DNA of 64,000 bases. It comes from UBA1206 sp041672465. GTDB lineage: Bacteria > Bacillota > Clostridia > Oscillospirales > CAG-382. Each line of letters opens with the position of its first letter. Position 1 is the first letter of the stretch. The position numbers and the translations under genes are program-made. This document shows positions 17,283 to 25,607 of the stretch, piece after piece. Below the pieces are notes generated by a model that worked only from the letters and a program-made list of their open reading frames with translations, ran no database searches and was not told the DNA's origin. The stretch lies in NCBI GenBank assembly GCA_041672465.1, contig JBAYZO010000004.1:8529-72528 (forward strand), written 5' to 3'.

Positions 17283-17291
17283 TTTGACAAA
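17283..17291 (-). promoter_or_regulatory. Consensus Spo0A box beside the orphan pilin promoter
   Basis: The minus strand reads TTTGTCAAA, matching the Spo0A box consensus TTTGTCRAA at every position. It lies 5 bases upstream of the -35 element, where activator binding by Spo0A is usual. A 9-base match can arise by chance in AT-rich DNA. Confidence 0.4.
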
Positions 17292-17337
17292 AATAACTAA
17301 GTTTCCCAATACTCTTTTTTACAAATTTTAAAAATAG

Positions 17338-17366
17338 TTGAAAAATTAATAAAAAAGCGGTAAAAT
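17338..17366 (+). promoter_or_regulatory. Sigma-A promoter of the ior operon
   Basis: TTGAAA (17338-17343) and TAAAAT (17361-17366) with a 17-base spacer, 72 bases upstream of iorA. It is divergent from the pilin promoter, the two -35 elements being about 60 bases apart. Confidence 0.65.
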
Positions 17367-17438
17367 ATATTTTATGTTGAAAGCGATTTAAAACAACGCT
17401 TTTTACACACTCAAAAGGTTTTTTGAAAGGATATATTA

Positions 17439-19211
17439 ATGGTAAAGCAAACGCGAACAGAGCTTATGCTCGGAAACTCCGCGGTGGCGCGGGGGCTGTA
17501 TGAGGCGGGGGTGAGGGTTGTCTCATCCTACCCCGGCACCCCCAGCACAGAAATCACCGAATGCGCCGCCGTTTTCGGCGAAGAGCCCGTCCGTGACGGA
17601 GATACCGGTCTGTACGCGGAATGGGCGCCAAATGAAAAAGTGGCGGCGGAGGTGGCGTTCGGCGCGTCCCTTGGCGGGGCGCGGGGGTTTTGCGCCATGA
17701 AACACGTGGGGCTTAACGTCGCGGCGGACCCGGTTTACACTTCTTCTTACACCGGGGTGAACGCGGGGTTTGTCATCGCCGTGGCGGATGACCCGGGAAT
17801 GCACTCCTCCCAAAACGAGCAGGATTCCCGCCACCACGCCATAGCGGCGAAAATCCCGATGCTTGAGCCGAGCGATTCGGAGGAGTGCAGGGTCTTTACA
17901 AAGCTCGCGTTTGAGCTTTCCGAAGAATATGACACCCCCGTCCTATTAAGGCTGACCACCCGGGTTTCACACTCGCAAAGCGTAGTTACTCTCTCTGAAA
18001 GAGAACATATACCGCTCAGGGACTATGTAAAGGACGTTCAAAAAAACGTGATGATGCCCGCCATGGCGAGAAAAAGGCATGTTCTTGTAGAAGAGAGGAC
18101 AAAAAAGCTTACCGAATACTCCGAGAACAGCCCGCTGAATAAAATCGAGCGCGGCGGGGATATAGGCATAATAGCCGCCGGATCAACCTATAACTACGCC
18201 AAAGAGGCGCTCGGCGGCAGGGCAAGCTATTTAAAGCTTGGAATGGTCAATCCCCTGCCGGTAAAGCTTATTAAAAGTTTTGCCGCGACGGTAAAAACGC
18301 TTATCGTCTGCGAGGAACTTGACGACATTATAGAAACCCACTGCAAAAAACACGGGGTTAAAGTGAGGGGAAAGGAGCTGTTTTCGCTTTGCGGGGAATA
18401 TTCTCAATCGGCAATAAAAAAAGCGGTTTTAGGGGAAGAAAACGAATACATAACCTTCCCGGAACCCCTCCCCGCCCGACCGCCCGCGCTCTGCGCCGGT
18501 TGCCCTCACAGAGGAGTGTTCTTGGCGCTTAAAGGGTTGAAGGTATATATCTCCGGGGATATCGGCTGTTACACCCTCGCTTCGCAAAAGCCGCTCGCCC
18601 AAACCGACCTCTGCCTGTGCATGGGGGCGTCGGTTTCGTCTCTCCACGGCTTTAACCTCGCCCGGGGGGAGGTTCAGGCAAAAAAATCCGTGGCGGTAAT
18701 TGGGGACTCGACTTTTATCCATTCCGGGATAACGGGGCTTATAAACATTGCCTATAACAAGGGAATTTCAACCGTTATTTTGCTTGACAACTCAATAACG
18801 GGAATGACGGGTCACCAGAACAACCCGGCGAACGGGCTTACCTTAAAAGGCGAAAAAACCGTCTCGGTCGATATTATATCTCTTGCCAAAGCCGTCGGGT
18901 TCGGTTCGGTTAGCGTAGTGGACCCCTATGATGTGGAGACAACCAAAAGCGTTATAGCAAGGGAGCTGCAAAACGATTTTCCCTCACTTATTGTCGCGAG
19001 CCGCCCCTGTGCGATTCTTAAAACCGTAAAGCGCGGCGCGCCGCTTGTCGTTAACCAAAACTGTACTTCCTGCAGGGCCTGCCTTTCTGTCGGCTGTCCC
19101 GCGATATCGCTCACGGACGGCAAGGCATATATTGACGGCGTTCAGTGCAACGGGTGCGGGATATGCATGTATGCCTGCAAGTTTGGCGCGATAGAGGGGG
19201 GAAGAGCGTGA
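17439..19211 (+). CDS. iorA: Indolepyruvate ferredoxin oxidoreductase, alpha subunit
   Basis: A 590-residue subunit of the enzyme that oxidatively decarboxylates aryl pyruvates (indolepyruvate, phenylpyruvate) to aryl-acetyl-CoA while reducing ferredoxin. The N-terminal pyrimidine-binding half (SYPGTPSTEI, then EWAPNEKVAAE) is followed by the central TPP domain (CAGCPHRG, GDIGCYTLA, then GDSTFIHSGITGL with the Mg-binding Asp, Asn and LDN). Two C-terminal iron-sulfur motifs follow (CTSCRACLSVGCP and CNGCGICMYACKF). The length is normal. A GAAAGGA ribosome binding site precedes the ATG. It overlaps iorB by a GTGA junction. Confidence 0.97.
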   Translation: MVKQTRTELMLGNSAVARGLYEAGVRVVSSYPGTPSTEITECAAVFGEEPVRDGDTGLYAEWAPNEKVAAEVAFGASLGGARGFCAMKHVGLNVAADPVYTSSYTGVNAGFVIAVADDPGMHSSQNEQDSRHHAIAAKIPMLEPSDSEECRVFTKLAFELSEEYDTPVLLRLTTRVSHSQSVVTLSEREHIPLRDYVKDVQKNVMMPAMARKRHVLVEERTKKLTEYSENSPLNKIERGGDIGIIAAGSTYNYAKEALGGRASYLKLGMVNPLPVKLIKSFAATVKTLIVCEELDDIIETHCKKHGVKVRGKELFSLCGEYSQSAIKKAVLGEENEYITFPEPLPARPPALCAGCPHRGVFLALKGLKVYISGDIGCYTLASQKPLAQTDLCLCMGASVSSLHGFNLARGEVQAKKSVAVIGDSTFIHSGITGLINIAYNKGISTVILLDNSITGMTGHQNNPANGLTLKGEKTVSVDIISLAKAVGFGSVSVVDPYDVETTKSVIARELQNDFPSLIVASRPCAILKTVKRGAPLVVNQNCTSCRACLSVGCPAISLTDGKAYIDGVQCNGCGICMYACKFGAIEGGRA

Positions 19212-19798
19212 CAAAACATAATTATAGCAATTATAATATTATCATAGCCGGCGTTGGCGGGCAGGGCACTTTGGTAGCGTCAAAAATAATGGGGAGGGTG
19301 TTTATGTCCCTCGGCCACGGCGTAAAAGTCAGCGAGGTTCACGGGATGTCCCAGCGCGGCGGGAGCGTGGTCACATATGTCAGGTTTGGCGGGGATATTT
19401 TCTCACCCGTTATCGACAAGGGCGAGGCCGACTTGATTGTGAGTTTTGAGATCCTTGAAGCGGCGAGATGGCTGCCATATTTAAAAAAAGGCGGCGCGAT
19501 TATCACAAGCGCCCAGAAGATAAACCCCATGACGGTTATTTCGGGTTCCGCGGCCTACCCGGCGGGTATAAAAGAAAGAATTAAGTCGCTTGGCGTAAAC
19601 ATTCAAAGCCTTGACGCCGCATACCTCGCGGGGGAAGCGGGGTCACGCCTTGCCGTAAATATGGTGCTGCTCGGCGCTGCGGCTAAGTTTTTAAAAATTG
19701 ATAAAAAAGTCTGGGAAGATACAATAAAAGAAACCTTCAGTGAAAAACACACAAAAACCAACCTTAAGGCCTTTGATTTGGGCTACCTTGCGCAATAA
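19208..19798 (+). CDS. iorB: Indolepyruvate ferredoxin oxidoreductase, beta subunit
   Basis: A 196-residue gamma-type subunit of 2-oxoacid:ferredoxin oxidoreductases. The N-terminal GVGGQGTLVASKI motif binds the CoA/nucleotide region, and VHGMSQRGGSVVTYVRFG is diagnostic for IorB. GTG at 19208 is preferred over an in-frame ATG at 19145 because it overlaps the iorA stop as GTGA with a GGGGGAAG ribosome binding site. The longer form would begin inside the iron-sulfur motif region of iorA. It forms the functional enzyme with IorA and is followed 14 bases later by the CoA ligase gene. Confidence 0.95.
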   Translation: MTKHNYSNYNIIIAGVGGQGTLVASKIMGRVFMSLGHGVKVSEVHGMSQRGGSVVTYVRFGGDIFSPVIDKGEADLIVSFEILEAARWLPYLKKGGAIITSAQKINPMTVISGSAAYPAGIKERIKSLGVNIQSLDAAYLAGEAGSRLAVNMVLLGAAAKFLKIDKKVWEDTIKETFSEKHTKTNLKAFDLGYLAQ

Positions 19799-19812
19799 GG
19801 AGGAAAAATAAA

Positions 19813-21108
19813 ATGTTCACCCCCGAAATCGAATCCGCCGAGAGAGAGCGGCTAAGAGAAATCCAAAGCGAAAGGCTGAAAAAAACGGTCCGCCGCGCCT
19901 ATGAGAACATTGGGTTTTACAAAAAACTGTTTGACGAGAGCGGCGTTTCCCCGTATGACGTAAAATCAATCGACGATATTGAAAACCTGCCGTTTACCAC
20001 AAAAGAAGACCTAAGGGACAACTACCCGTTCGGGCTGTTCGCCGTGCCGAAGGACGAGCTTATACGAATTCACGCCTCGTCGGGAACCACAGGCAAGCAA
20101 ACGGTGGTGGGTTACACAAAACACGACATTGATATTTGGTCGGAATCCGCCGCGCGGGCAATCGCCGCGGCGGGGGGGACAAAAAACGACCTTATACATA
20201 TAAGCTACGGCTACGGGCTTTTTACCGGGGGCTTGGGGCTCCACTACGGCGCGGAAAAGCTCGGCGCGGTGGCGCTTCCGGTTTCCTCCGGCAACACAAA
20301 CAGGCAGGTTCAGCTCATGCGCGACTTTGGTTCCGACATTTTGTGCTGCACCCCCTCCTACGCCATGTATATAGGCGAGACAATGAAAGAACTTGGTATT
20401 TCCCCCGATTCGCTGCCGCTGAGGGCGGGTATCTTCGGCGCGGAGCCCTGGACGGAGGGAATGAGGGGGGAAATCGAAAAGCTCTTGGGAATAAAGGCCT
20501 ATGACATCTACGGACTTAGCGAAATCGCCGGACCCGGAGTGTCTTACGACTGCGAGTGTCAAAACCACCTCCACGTCAACGAGGATTATTTTTACCCCGA
20601 AATAATAGATATGGATACGGGCAAGCCCGCGGGCGACGGCGTTTACGGCGAGCTTGTCTTTACCTGTATCGGAAAAGAAGCCCTCCCCCTCATTCGCTAC
20701 CGCACGCGCGACATATCGGCGCTGTTCCGCGGCAAATGCGCCTGCGGGCGGACCACGGTTCGCATGGCAAAGCCAAAGGGACGGTGCGACGATATGCTTA
20801 TTATCCGCGGCGTAAACGTGTTCCCGTCGCAGGTCGAGCACGTTCTTACCAAAATGGGTTACGGCGGGAACTATCTCATTGTGGTGGAACGAAAAAACAA
20901 CCTTGACCAAATGGAGGTAAAGGTTGAAATAACCGAGGATCTGCTGACCGACACGGTGCGCGGCATTGAAAAAGCGGGTAAAAACTTAGAAAACGCTCTC
21001 GCGTCTTTCCTTGGAATCCACGCCAAAGTCACGCTTGCCGAGCCAAAATCGCTCCCGCGCTCGGAGGGGAAAGCCAAAAGGGTCATAGACAACAGAAAAC
21101 TAATATAG
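19813..21108 (+). CDS. paaK: Phenylacetate--CoA ligase
   Basis: A 431-residue AMP-forming acyl-CoA ligase. The nucleotide-binding P-loop SSGTTGKQT, the YGLSE motif, the RYRTRD hinge region and a C-terminal domain with LPRSEGKAKR (catalytic Lys) are all present. It interconverts arylacetate and arylacetyl-CoA. Downstream of iorAB it can either salvage arylacetates or run toward ATP formation, recovering energy from aryl-acetyl-CoA made by IOR. The direction is not decided by sequence. An AAGGAGG ribosome binding site precedes the ATG and the next gene begins 11 bases after its stop. Confidence 0.95.
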   Translation: MFTPEIESAERERLREIQSERLKKTVRRAYENIGFYKKLFDESGVSPYDVKSIDDIENLPFTTKEDLRDNYPFGLFAVPKDELIRIHASSGTTGKQTVVGYTKHDIDIWSESAARAIAAAGGTKNDLIHISYGYGLFTGGLGLHYGAEKLGAVALPVSSGNTNRQVQLMRDFGSDILCCTPSYAMYIGETMKELGISPDSLPLRAGIFGAEPWTEGMRGEIEKLLGIKAYDIYGLSEIAGPGVSYDCECQNHLHVNEDYFYPEIIDMDTGKPAGDGVYGELVFTCIGKEALPLIRYRTRDISALFRGKCACGRTTVRMAKPKGRCDDMLIIRGVNVFPSQVEHVLTKMGYGGNYLIVVERKNNLDQMEVKVEITEDLLTDTVRGIEKAGKNLENALASFLGIHAKVTLAEPKSLPRSEGKAKRVIDNRKLI

Positions 21109-21119
21109 GAGGGAACGCG

Positions 21120-21551
21120 ATGTTTATCAAACAACTTTCAATCTTTGTGCAGAACGAGCCCGGCAGGCTTTCTGAAATCGCCGGGGTTATCGCGGGCGCC
21201 GGGGTGGATATACGGGCGCTTTCAATAGCCGACACCACAAATTTCGGCATACTCAGGCTTATTGTGGACAAGCCGACGGAGGCGATGGAAGCGCTGGGGA
21301 AGCTTGGGCTTACGGTAAAGCTGACCGAAGTTATCGCCGTTGAGGTAAACGACCGCCCGGGCGAGTTTGCCGGGGCGCTGAGAGTGCTCGGCGACGCGGG
21401 GGTGGTGGTCGAGTATATCTACGCGTTTTTATCCCGCTCCCCGGGGAAAGCCTGCGTCATTCTCCGCGTGGATGATAACGAAAAAGCCGAGGGTATTTTG
21501 CAAAACGCGGGGATAGTGACGCTGAGAGAAAGGGATTTATACGCGGTTTAA
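21120..21551 (+). CDS. Tandem ACT-domain protein
   Basis: A 143-residue protein made of two ACT domains: residues 4-70 (QLSIFVQNEPGRLSEIAGVIAGAGVDI) and about 72-140 (VIAVEVNDRPGEFAGALRVLGDAGV). Both show the NxPGxL ligand-binding turn. ACT domains bind amino acids. Its place as the last gene of iorA-iorB-paaK suggests sensing of an aromatic amino acid or stabilisation of the pathway. Such iorAB-paaK-ACT groupings occur in anaerobes, but the molecular role of this protein is not established. It has no DNA-binding or catalytic domain. Confidence 0.88.
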   Translation: MFIKQLSIFVQNEPGRLSEIAGVIAGAGVDIRALSIADTTNFGILRLIVDKPTEAMEALGKLGLTVKLTEVIAVEVNDRPGEFAGALRVLGDAGVVVEYIYAFLSRSPGKACVILRVDDNEKAEGILQNAGIVTLRERDLYAV

Positions 21552-21589
21552 CCTATATTATTTGTTTTGAGTTATATGCCCCGCTACCC

Positions 21590-22147
21590 TTAGCGGCAAA
21601 AACCTAAAACACTAAGGGCTAACTCAATTCTTTCCACAGGCAGGCCTATTACGTTTTCCCTGCTCCCGTTTAGCTTTTCAATAAACCCCGCCCCCTCGTC
21701 CTGCGCCCCGTATGAGCCCGCCTTGTCAAGGGGCGAGCCTGTCTTAACATAGCTTAAAATCTCGCTTTCCGAAAGCCTTCTGAAAGTGACAGCCGTTTTT
21801 TCATAGCCCCTTACCGCCCCGCTTTTAGAAATCAGCGCGAACCCGGTATAAACCTCGTGAGTGTTTTGGGAAAGAGCCCTTAGGGTATTGGCGGCGTCCC
21901 CGCTGTCTTTTGGCTTGCCGATAATCTTCCCGCCGAAAAACACCGCGGTATCAACCCCCAGCACAACATCCTCGGGGTAAAACTCCGCCACCTCAAGCGC
22001 TTTAAAGTAAGCGCTTGCCATTGTGTACTCGGCGGGGCGGCTTAAATCCGGAACTTTTTCGCGCTTTGCCGGGGAAACCTTAAAAACCCAGCCGTGGCTT
22101 TTCAGCAATTCGCACCTTCTCGGCGAAGCCGAGGCTAAAATCAACAT
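21590..22147 (-). CDS. maf: Maf-type nucleoside triphosphate pyrophosphatase
   Basis: A 185-residue house-cleaning pyrophosphatase of the Maf/YhdE family that hydrolyses dTTP, UTP or modified nucleotides to monophosphates. The family start ILASASPRRCELL is present, followed by the KREKVP loop, VLGVDTAVFFGG with catalytic Asp, GKPKD, and the C-terminal DKAGSYGAQDEGAGFIEKLNGSxxNVIGLP signature (described by its ends). ATG at 22147 is chosen because it immediately precedes the family N-terminus. It converges on the ACT gene with 38 bases between stops. Confidence 0.95.
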   Translation of the reverse strand: MLILASASPRRCELLKSHGWVFKVSPAKREKVPDLSRPAEYTMASAYFKALEVAEFYPEDVVLGVDTAVFFGGKIIGKPKDSGDAANTLRALSQNTHEVYTGFALISKSGAVRGYEKTAVTFRRLSESEILSYVKTGSPLDKAGSYGAQDEGAGFIEKLNGSRENVIGLPVERIELALSVLGFCR

Positions 22148-22193
22148 AATATATATTCTCCATAACAAAAATTAACTTTTACCGCCAACACAC

Positions 22194-22222
22194 TTGATTA
22201 CCGTTAAAAATACCGCTATAAT
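22194..22222 (+). promoter_or_regulatory. Sigma-A promoter of proBA
   Basis: TTGATT (22194-22199) and a perfect TATAAT (22217-22222) are separated by 17 bases, 52 bases upstream of proB. Confidence 0.7.
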
Positions 22223-22274
22223 GCAGATACGAAACAATATAGCATAAAAATAAAAAAAGCAAAGAGGTTTTTTT

Positions 22275-23066
22275 ATGACAGCGAATCTCACTTCGAAAAG
22301 ACGAATAGTAGTTAAAGTGGGGACTTCAACCCTCACCCATGACAGCGGATTTTTAAATATCAGAAAAATCGAAACGCTTGTAAAATGTCTTGCCGATATT
22401 CAAAACAGCGGCAGAAGTATAATTTTAGTGTCAAGCGGCGCGATAGGCTGCGGGGTGGCGAAGTTGGGCATTGCGGGGAGAGCCCTCACCGTCAGCGAAA
22501 AACAAGCGGCGGCGAGCGTGGGTCAGTGCGACCTCATTGACATATACGACCGCAACTTCTCCCAGTACGGGCATAAGATAGCGCAAGTGCTTATAACAAA
22601 GGATATCGTCGACAACCCCGAAAAGCGGGACTCTGCGTCCGGCACGTTCGAGGCGCTGATTTCCTACGGCTGCATACCCATTGTAAACGAAAACGACACG
22701 GTTTCAAGCGAGGAAATAACCTTTGGCGGCAACGACACGCTTTCCGTTGCGGTGGCGCGGCTCACCGGCGCCGACCTTATAATAAATATGTCCGACGTCG
22801 ACGGCCTTTATGATAAAAACCCCCGCACCAACCCCGGCGCCAAGCTTATCGAGCATGTGAGCGAAATAACGGAGGAACTTCTCTCCGGCGCCGAGGGCAC
22901 GGGTTCGGGTTCAAACCGCGGGGTGGGCGGCATGAGAGCAAAGCTGCAATCGGCCGCGACCGCCATGAGGCACGGCATACCCATGCTTATTGTAAACGGC
23001 GATAACCCGAATATACTCTATGATATTTTTGACGGCAACTTTAAAGGCACATATTGCGGAAAATAG
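22275..23066 (+). CDS. proB: Glutamate 5-kinase
   Basis: A 263-residue amino-acid-kinase-fold enzyme catalysing the first step of proline synthesis, glutamate to gamma-glutamyl phosphate. Seen are VVKVGTSTLT, VSSGAIGCGV, NENDTVSSEE with the glutamate-binding loop, GGNDTLS, MSDVDGLYDKNPR and GVGGMRAKLQSA. It ends after the kinase domain and lacks the C-terminal PUA domain of the longer ProB proteins, as in several Firmicutes. It precedes proA by 49 bases and shares its promoter. Confidence 0.96.
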   Translation: MTANLTSKRRIVVKVGTSTLTHDSGFLNIRKIETLVKCLADIQNSGRSIILVSSGAIGCGVAKLGIAGRALTVSEKQAAASVGQCDLIDIYDRNFSQYGHKIAQVLITKDIVDNPEKRDSASGTFEALISYGCIPIVNENDTVSSEEITFGGNDTLSVAVARLTGADLIINMSDVDGLYDKNPRTNPGAKLIEHVSEITEELLSGAEGTGSGSNRGVGGMRAKLQSAATAMRHGIPMLIVNGDNPNILYDIFDGNFKGTYCGK

Positions 23067-23115
23067 CATGAGCGAACAGGAAAAACCTTAAGCTTTGCGA
23101 AAGGAGAACAGATAA

Positions 23116-24360
23116 ATGTCAATGAAAATGACGGTGACGGAAAAATGCGACGCCTGTAAAAAAGCCGCGCTTACCCTCGCGTCGTCCGACGGCATAAGGC
23201 GAAACGCCGTGCTGAGGGACGCCTCACGGCTGCTTTTAGAAAACAGCGCCGAAATTTTGGAAAAAAACCGCCTTGACCTGTCAAGGGCCGAGGAAAACGG
23301 AATAAAAGGGGCGATGGTCGACAGGCTCTCTCTCAGCGAAGAACGGATAAACGATATCTGTTCCGCCATAAACGAAATTGCCCACCTCCCCGACCCCATC
23401 GGCAAGGGCGAGCGCTGGACTCTCCCCAACGGGCTTAAAGTACAGCGCGTTTCGGTTCCGATGGGGGTAATAGGCATAATTTATGAGGCGCGGCCGAACG
23501 TGACGGCGGACGCCGCCTCGCTCTGCATTAAAAGCGGCAACGGAGTGGTGCTGAGAGGGGGAAAAGAGGCGGTAAACACCGGCAAGGCGATCGCCGGCTT
23601 GTTCAGGCGCGCGGCCGAGGCCAACATGTTTTCGGGGGATATCGTTCAGTTTATCGACGACATATCGCGGGACTCCGCGACCGAGCTTATGCGCGCCAAA
23701 GGGCATTTGGACCTCCTTATCCCAAGAGGGGGAAAGGGACTTATAAAATCGGTTGCCGAAAACGCCCTTGTGCCTGTCATTGAGACTGGGGCGGGGAACT
23801 GCCATATATACGCCGAAAAAAGCTGCGACATTCAAATGGCGATAAATGTTATCCACAACGCCAAAACCTCCCGCCCATCGGTTTGCAACGCGGTCGAGCA
23901 TCTTCTTGTTGACCGCGATATAGCCAAAACCCTCCTCCCCGCGCTGGCGGAAAAATTAAAAACGGTGTCGCTCCGCGGCGGCGATGAAGTTAAAAAAATC
24001 CTCCCCAAAATTACCGTTGTGCCGGACGACGACTTTTTTACCGAATACAACGACTATATACTTTCAATAAAGTTAGTCGATGGAATAGACGAGGCAATTT
24101 CCCATATAAACACCCACTCGACGGGCCATTCGGAGGCCATTTTGACCTCCGATCTTGAAAAAGCCGATAAATTTACCAAAAACATTGATTCGGCGGCGGT
24201 ATATGTAAACGCCTCCACCCGCTTTACCGACGGCGGAGTGTTCGGCTTTGGGGCGGAAATAGGCATTTCCACCCAAAAGCTCCACGCGAGAGGGCCTATG
24301 GGGCTGTCAAGCCTCACCACGGTTAAGTATATTTTAAACGGCTCGGGGCAGATAAGATAA
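23116..24360 (+). CDS. proA: Gamma-glutamyl phosphate reductase
   Basis: A 414-residue aldehyde-dehydrogenase-fold enzyme that reduces gamma-glutamyl phosphate to the semialdehyde with NADPH. The catalytic cysteine is at residue 257 (SRPSVCNAVEHLL), with the GVIGIIYEARPNVT and LIPRGGKGLI motifs of the family and the GAEIGISTQKLHARGPMGL C-terminal segment. The length is normal. An AAAGGAG ribosome binding site precedes the ATG. Together with ProB it gives the proline precursor; the final reductase ProC is not in the window. Confidence 0.97.
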   Translation: MSMKMTVTEKCDACKKAALTLASSDGIRRNAVLRDASRLLLENSAEILEKNRLDLSRAEENGIKGAMVDRLSLSEERINDICSAINEIAHLPDPIGKGERWTLPNGLKVQRVSVPMGVIGIIYEARPNVTADAASLCIKSGNGVVLRGGKEAVNTGKAIAGLFRRAAEANMFSGDIVQFIDDISRDSATELMRAKGHLDLLIPRGGKGLIKSVAENALVPVIETGAGNCHIYAEKSCDIQMAINVIHNAKTSRPSVCNAVEHLLVDRDIAKTLLPALAEKLKTVSLRGGDEVKKILPKITVVPDDDFFTEYNDYILSIKLVDGIDEAISHINTHSTGHSEAILTSDLEKADKFTKNIDSAAVYVNASTRFTDGGVFGFGAEIGISTQKLHARGPMGLSSLTTVKYILNGSGQIR

Positions 24361-24363
24361 ACT

Positions 24364-24392
24364 CTGTATTTAGCGGGGAGCGCTAAATACAG
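24364..24392 (+). repeat. Perfect 12-bp inverted repeat after proA
   Basis: CTGTATTTAGCG (24364-24375) and CGCTAAATACAG (24381-24392) flank a GGGAG loop, starting 4 bases past the proA stop. No T-run follows, so it is not a standard terminator. It could be an mRNA 3' stabiliser, a factor-dependent terminator or a DNA site. Confidence 0.6.
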
Positions 24393-24445
24393 GGCGAATA
24401 GAATAATTAATAAGCGGAAAGCGTAAGATATATGGGTGATTATAT

Positions 24446-25168
24446 ATGCGGCTTTCCGCTTTTTCTTTTTCCCGCAAAAGGAGGGGCGCTCCTTGGGCAA
24501 GGGTGATTATCTTCGTCGCCGCCATCGCGCTAAGCGTTTTGGTTTACGCCTTGGCGGGGAACGGCGGCTCCGGCAGCGAGGACGTTTCAGCCGGCGTTCC
24601 CATTACCTGCGTGAGCTATAACGATAAAATTTATTCGGTGATAACGGTTATAATAAACAGCGCGTCGGGGAAGAACATAACATTGTTTTCGGAAGTGTGC
24701 AACGGCTTTGGGGTGAGCGCGGTGTTTTTTATGGATACCGCCTTTATTAAAAAGAATACCGAACAGGTAAAAGAACTCTTGTCTTCGGGGCATGAGATTG
24801 GGCTTCTCCTCTCCGATACTTCTGAATACAGCCGTTCTGGGTTTATGAAGTTTTTAGCAAACAAAAACGATGAGTTTTTCAAATCCGCCGGAAAATACCC
24901 CAAATACTGCTACATATCGGGCAAGGCGTGTAAAAGCGCCGCCGAGGTGATAAACGCCTACGGGCAATATTATATCTCCTACGCGGCAAAGATTGAAAAA
25001 GACAAAAGCGACGTTATTCGCGGCGGGATAATAGCCGCGGTGGATTTGACCGACGCGGACAACATCTACGCGTTTGCCCGAGAGATTTCAGCCGCGATGT
25101 CAAAGGGACTGAAACCGTCGGCGATGAAGGAGTTTGTAAAAGAATATGATATTCTCGCGGAAAGCTGA
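24446..25168 (+). CDS. Membrane-anchored NodB-fold protein without catalytic residues
   Basis: A 240-residue protein with a basic N-terminus, one transmembrane helix (about residues 19-38) and an extracytoplasmic domain. The domain pattern, a strand, then VSAVFFMDTAFIKKNTEQVKELLSSGHEIGLL and later KFLANKNDEFFKSAGKYPKYCYISG, follows the polysaccharide deacetylase (NodB) fold. The metal and catalytic signature is lost: TFDDGP is replaced by a VIINSAS-like segment, and the HxxxH after GHEIG is absent. It is therefore probably non-enzymatic, perhaps binding glycan or a partner. The ribosome binding site is poor. It overlaps the next unknown gene by 23 bases. Confidence 0.6.
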   Translation: MRLSAFSFSRKRRGAPWARVIIFVAAIALSVLVYALAGNGGSGSEDVSAGVPITCVSYNDKIYSVITVIINSASGKNITLFSEVCNGFGVSAVFFMDTAFIKKNTEQVKELLSSGHEIGLLLSDTSEYSRSGFMKFLANKNDEFFKSAGKYPKYCYISGKACKSAAEVINAYGQYYISYAAKIEKDKSDVIRGGIIAAVDLTDADNIYAFAREISAAMSKGLKPSAMKEFVKEYDILAES

Positions 25169-25547
25169 AACGTTGTGCGTCATAGGGTGCGGCAGGGGGT
25201 TTTCAACCCTCGCGAGAGGGCTTGGACTTAAGATTAAAAAGGGCAAAAGTCATATTGCCGTAATCGGCGAGCGGCAGGTAAAAAGCAAGGTCAGCGCGGA
25301 AGTTGTGTTTTTCCCCGACACCTCGGCGGTTTCGTTTTCGGCCGTTTTCGCGGTTTCCGCCGGAATGGGGGAAAAGTCAACGCTTTGCTTTTCTTCGGTC
25401 GGGGACACAAAGGCGCTGCTCTGCGTCAGGCGAAAGGTTGATTTCTTCGGGAGCGAGATCGAGCCGCGCGAGGTGGAGGTCGATATTATTAAAAATCTTA
25501 CGGTTTACGAAAATATGGTCTTTGGGTTTTTAAGCCATTTTCTTTAA
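25146..25547 (+). CDS. Hypothetical protein, coupled to the NodB-fold gene
   Basis: A 133-residue protein I do not recognise. It begins inside the upstream gene, suggesting translational coupling. Features are a short CVIGCGRGFSTLARGL segment, alternating beta-strand-like stretches and a C-terminal acidic-hydrophobic helix (VDIIKNLTVYENMVFGFL). No signal peptide or transmembrane helix is evident. The frame is supported by coding-like codon use throughout and by a clean stop before a new promoter. A later TTG at 25173 is an alternative start. Confidence 0.5.
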   Translation: MIFSRKAETLCVIGCGRGFSTLARGLGLKIKKGKSHIAVIGERQVKSKVSAEVVFFPDTSAVSFSAVFAVSAGMGEKSTLCFSSVGDTKALLCVRRKVDFFGSEIEPREVEVDIIKNLTVYENMVFGFLSHFL

Positions 25548-25553
25548 AACCTG

Positions 25554-25600
25554 TTTACAAAACCCCTCCGTTATGCTAAACTGTTAGGCGATAACGGAGG
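25554..25600 (+). promoter_or_regulatory. Promoter overlapped by an inverted repeat that covers the ribosome binding site
   Basis: TTTACA (25554-25559) and TAAACT (25577-25582) are 17 bases apart. CCTCCGTTAT (25565-25574) and ATAACGGAGG (25591-25600) form a perfect 10-bp inverted repeat. The right arm contains the GGAGG of the downstream gene. Transcripts from this promoter would start within or after the loop and lack the left arm, whereas read-through RNA would fold over the ribosome binding site. Confidence 0.6.
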
Positions 25601-25607
25601 TGTTTTT

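Noticed and set aside
20011..20910. A 299-codon open frame on the minus strand inside paaK
   Set aside because: It is fully antisense to a gene with clear ligase motifs, shows no recognisable domain and is rich in His, Arg and Gly as expected for the shadow of GC-rich third positions.
23281..23901. A 206-codon minus-strand frame inside proA
   Set aside because: Antisense to a well-conserved enzyme, no ribosome binding site and no recognisable motif.
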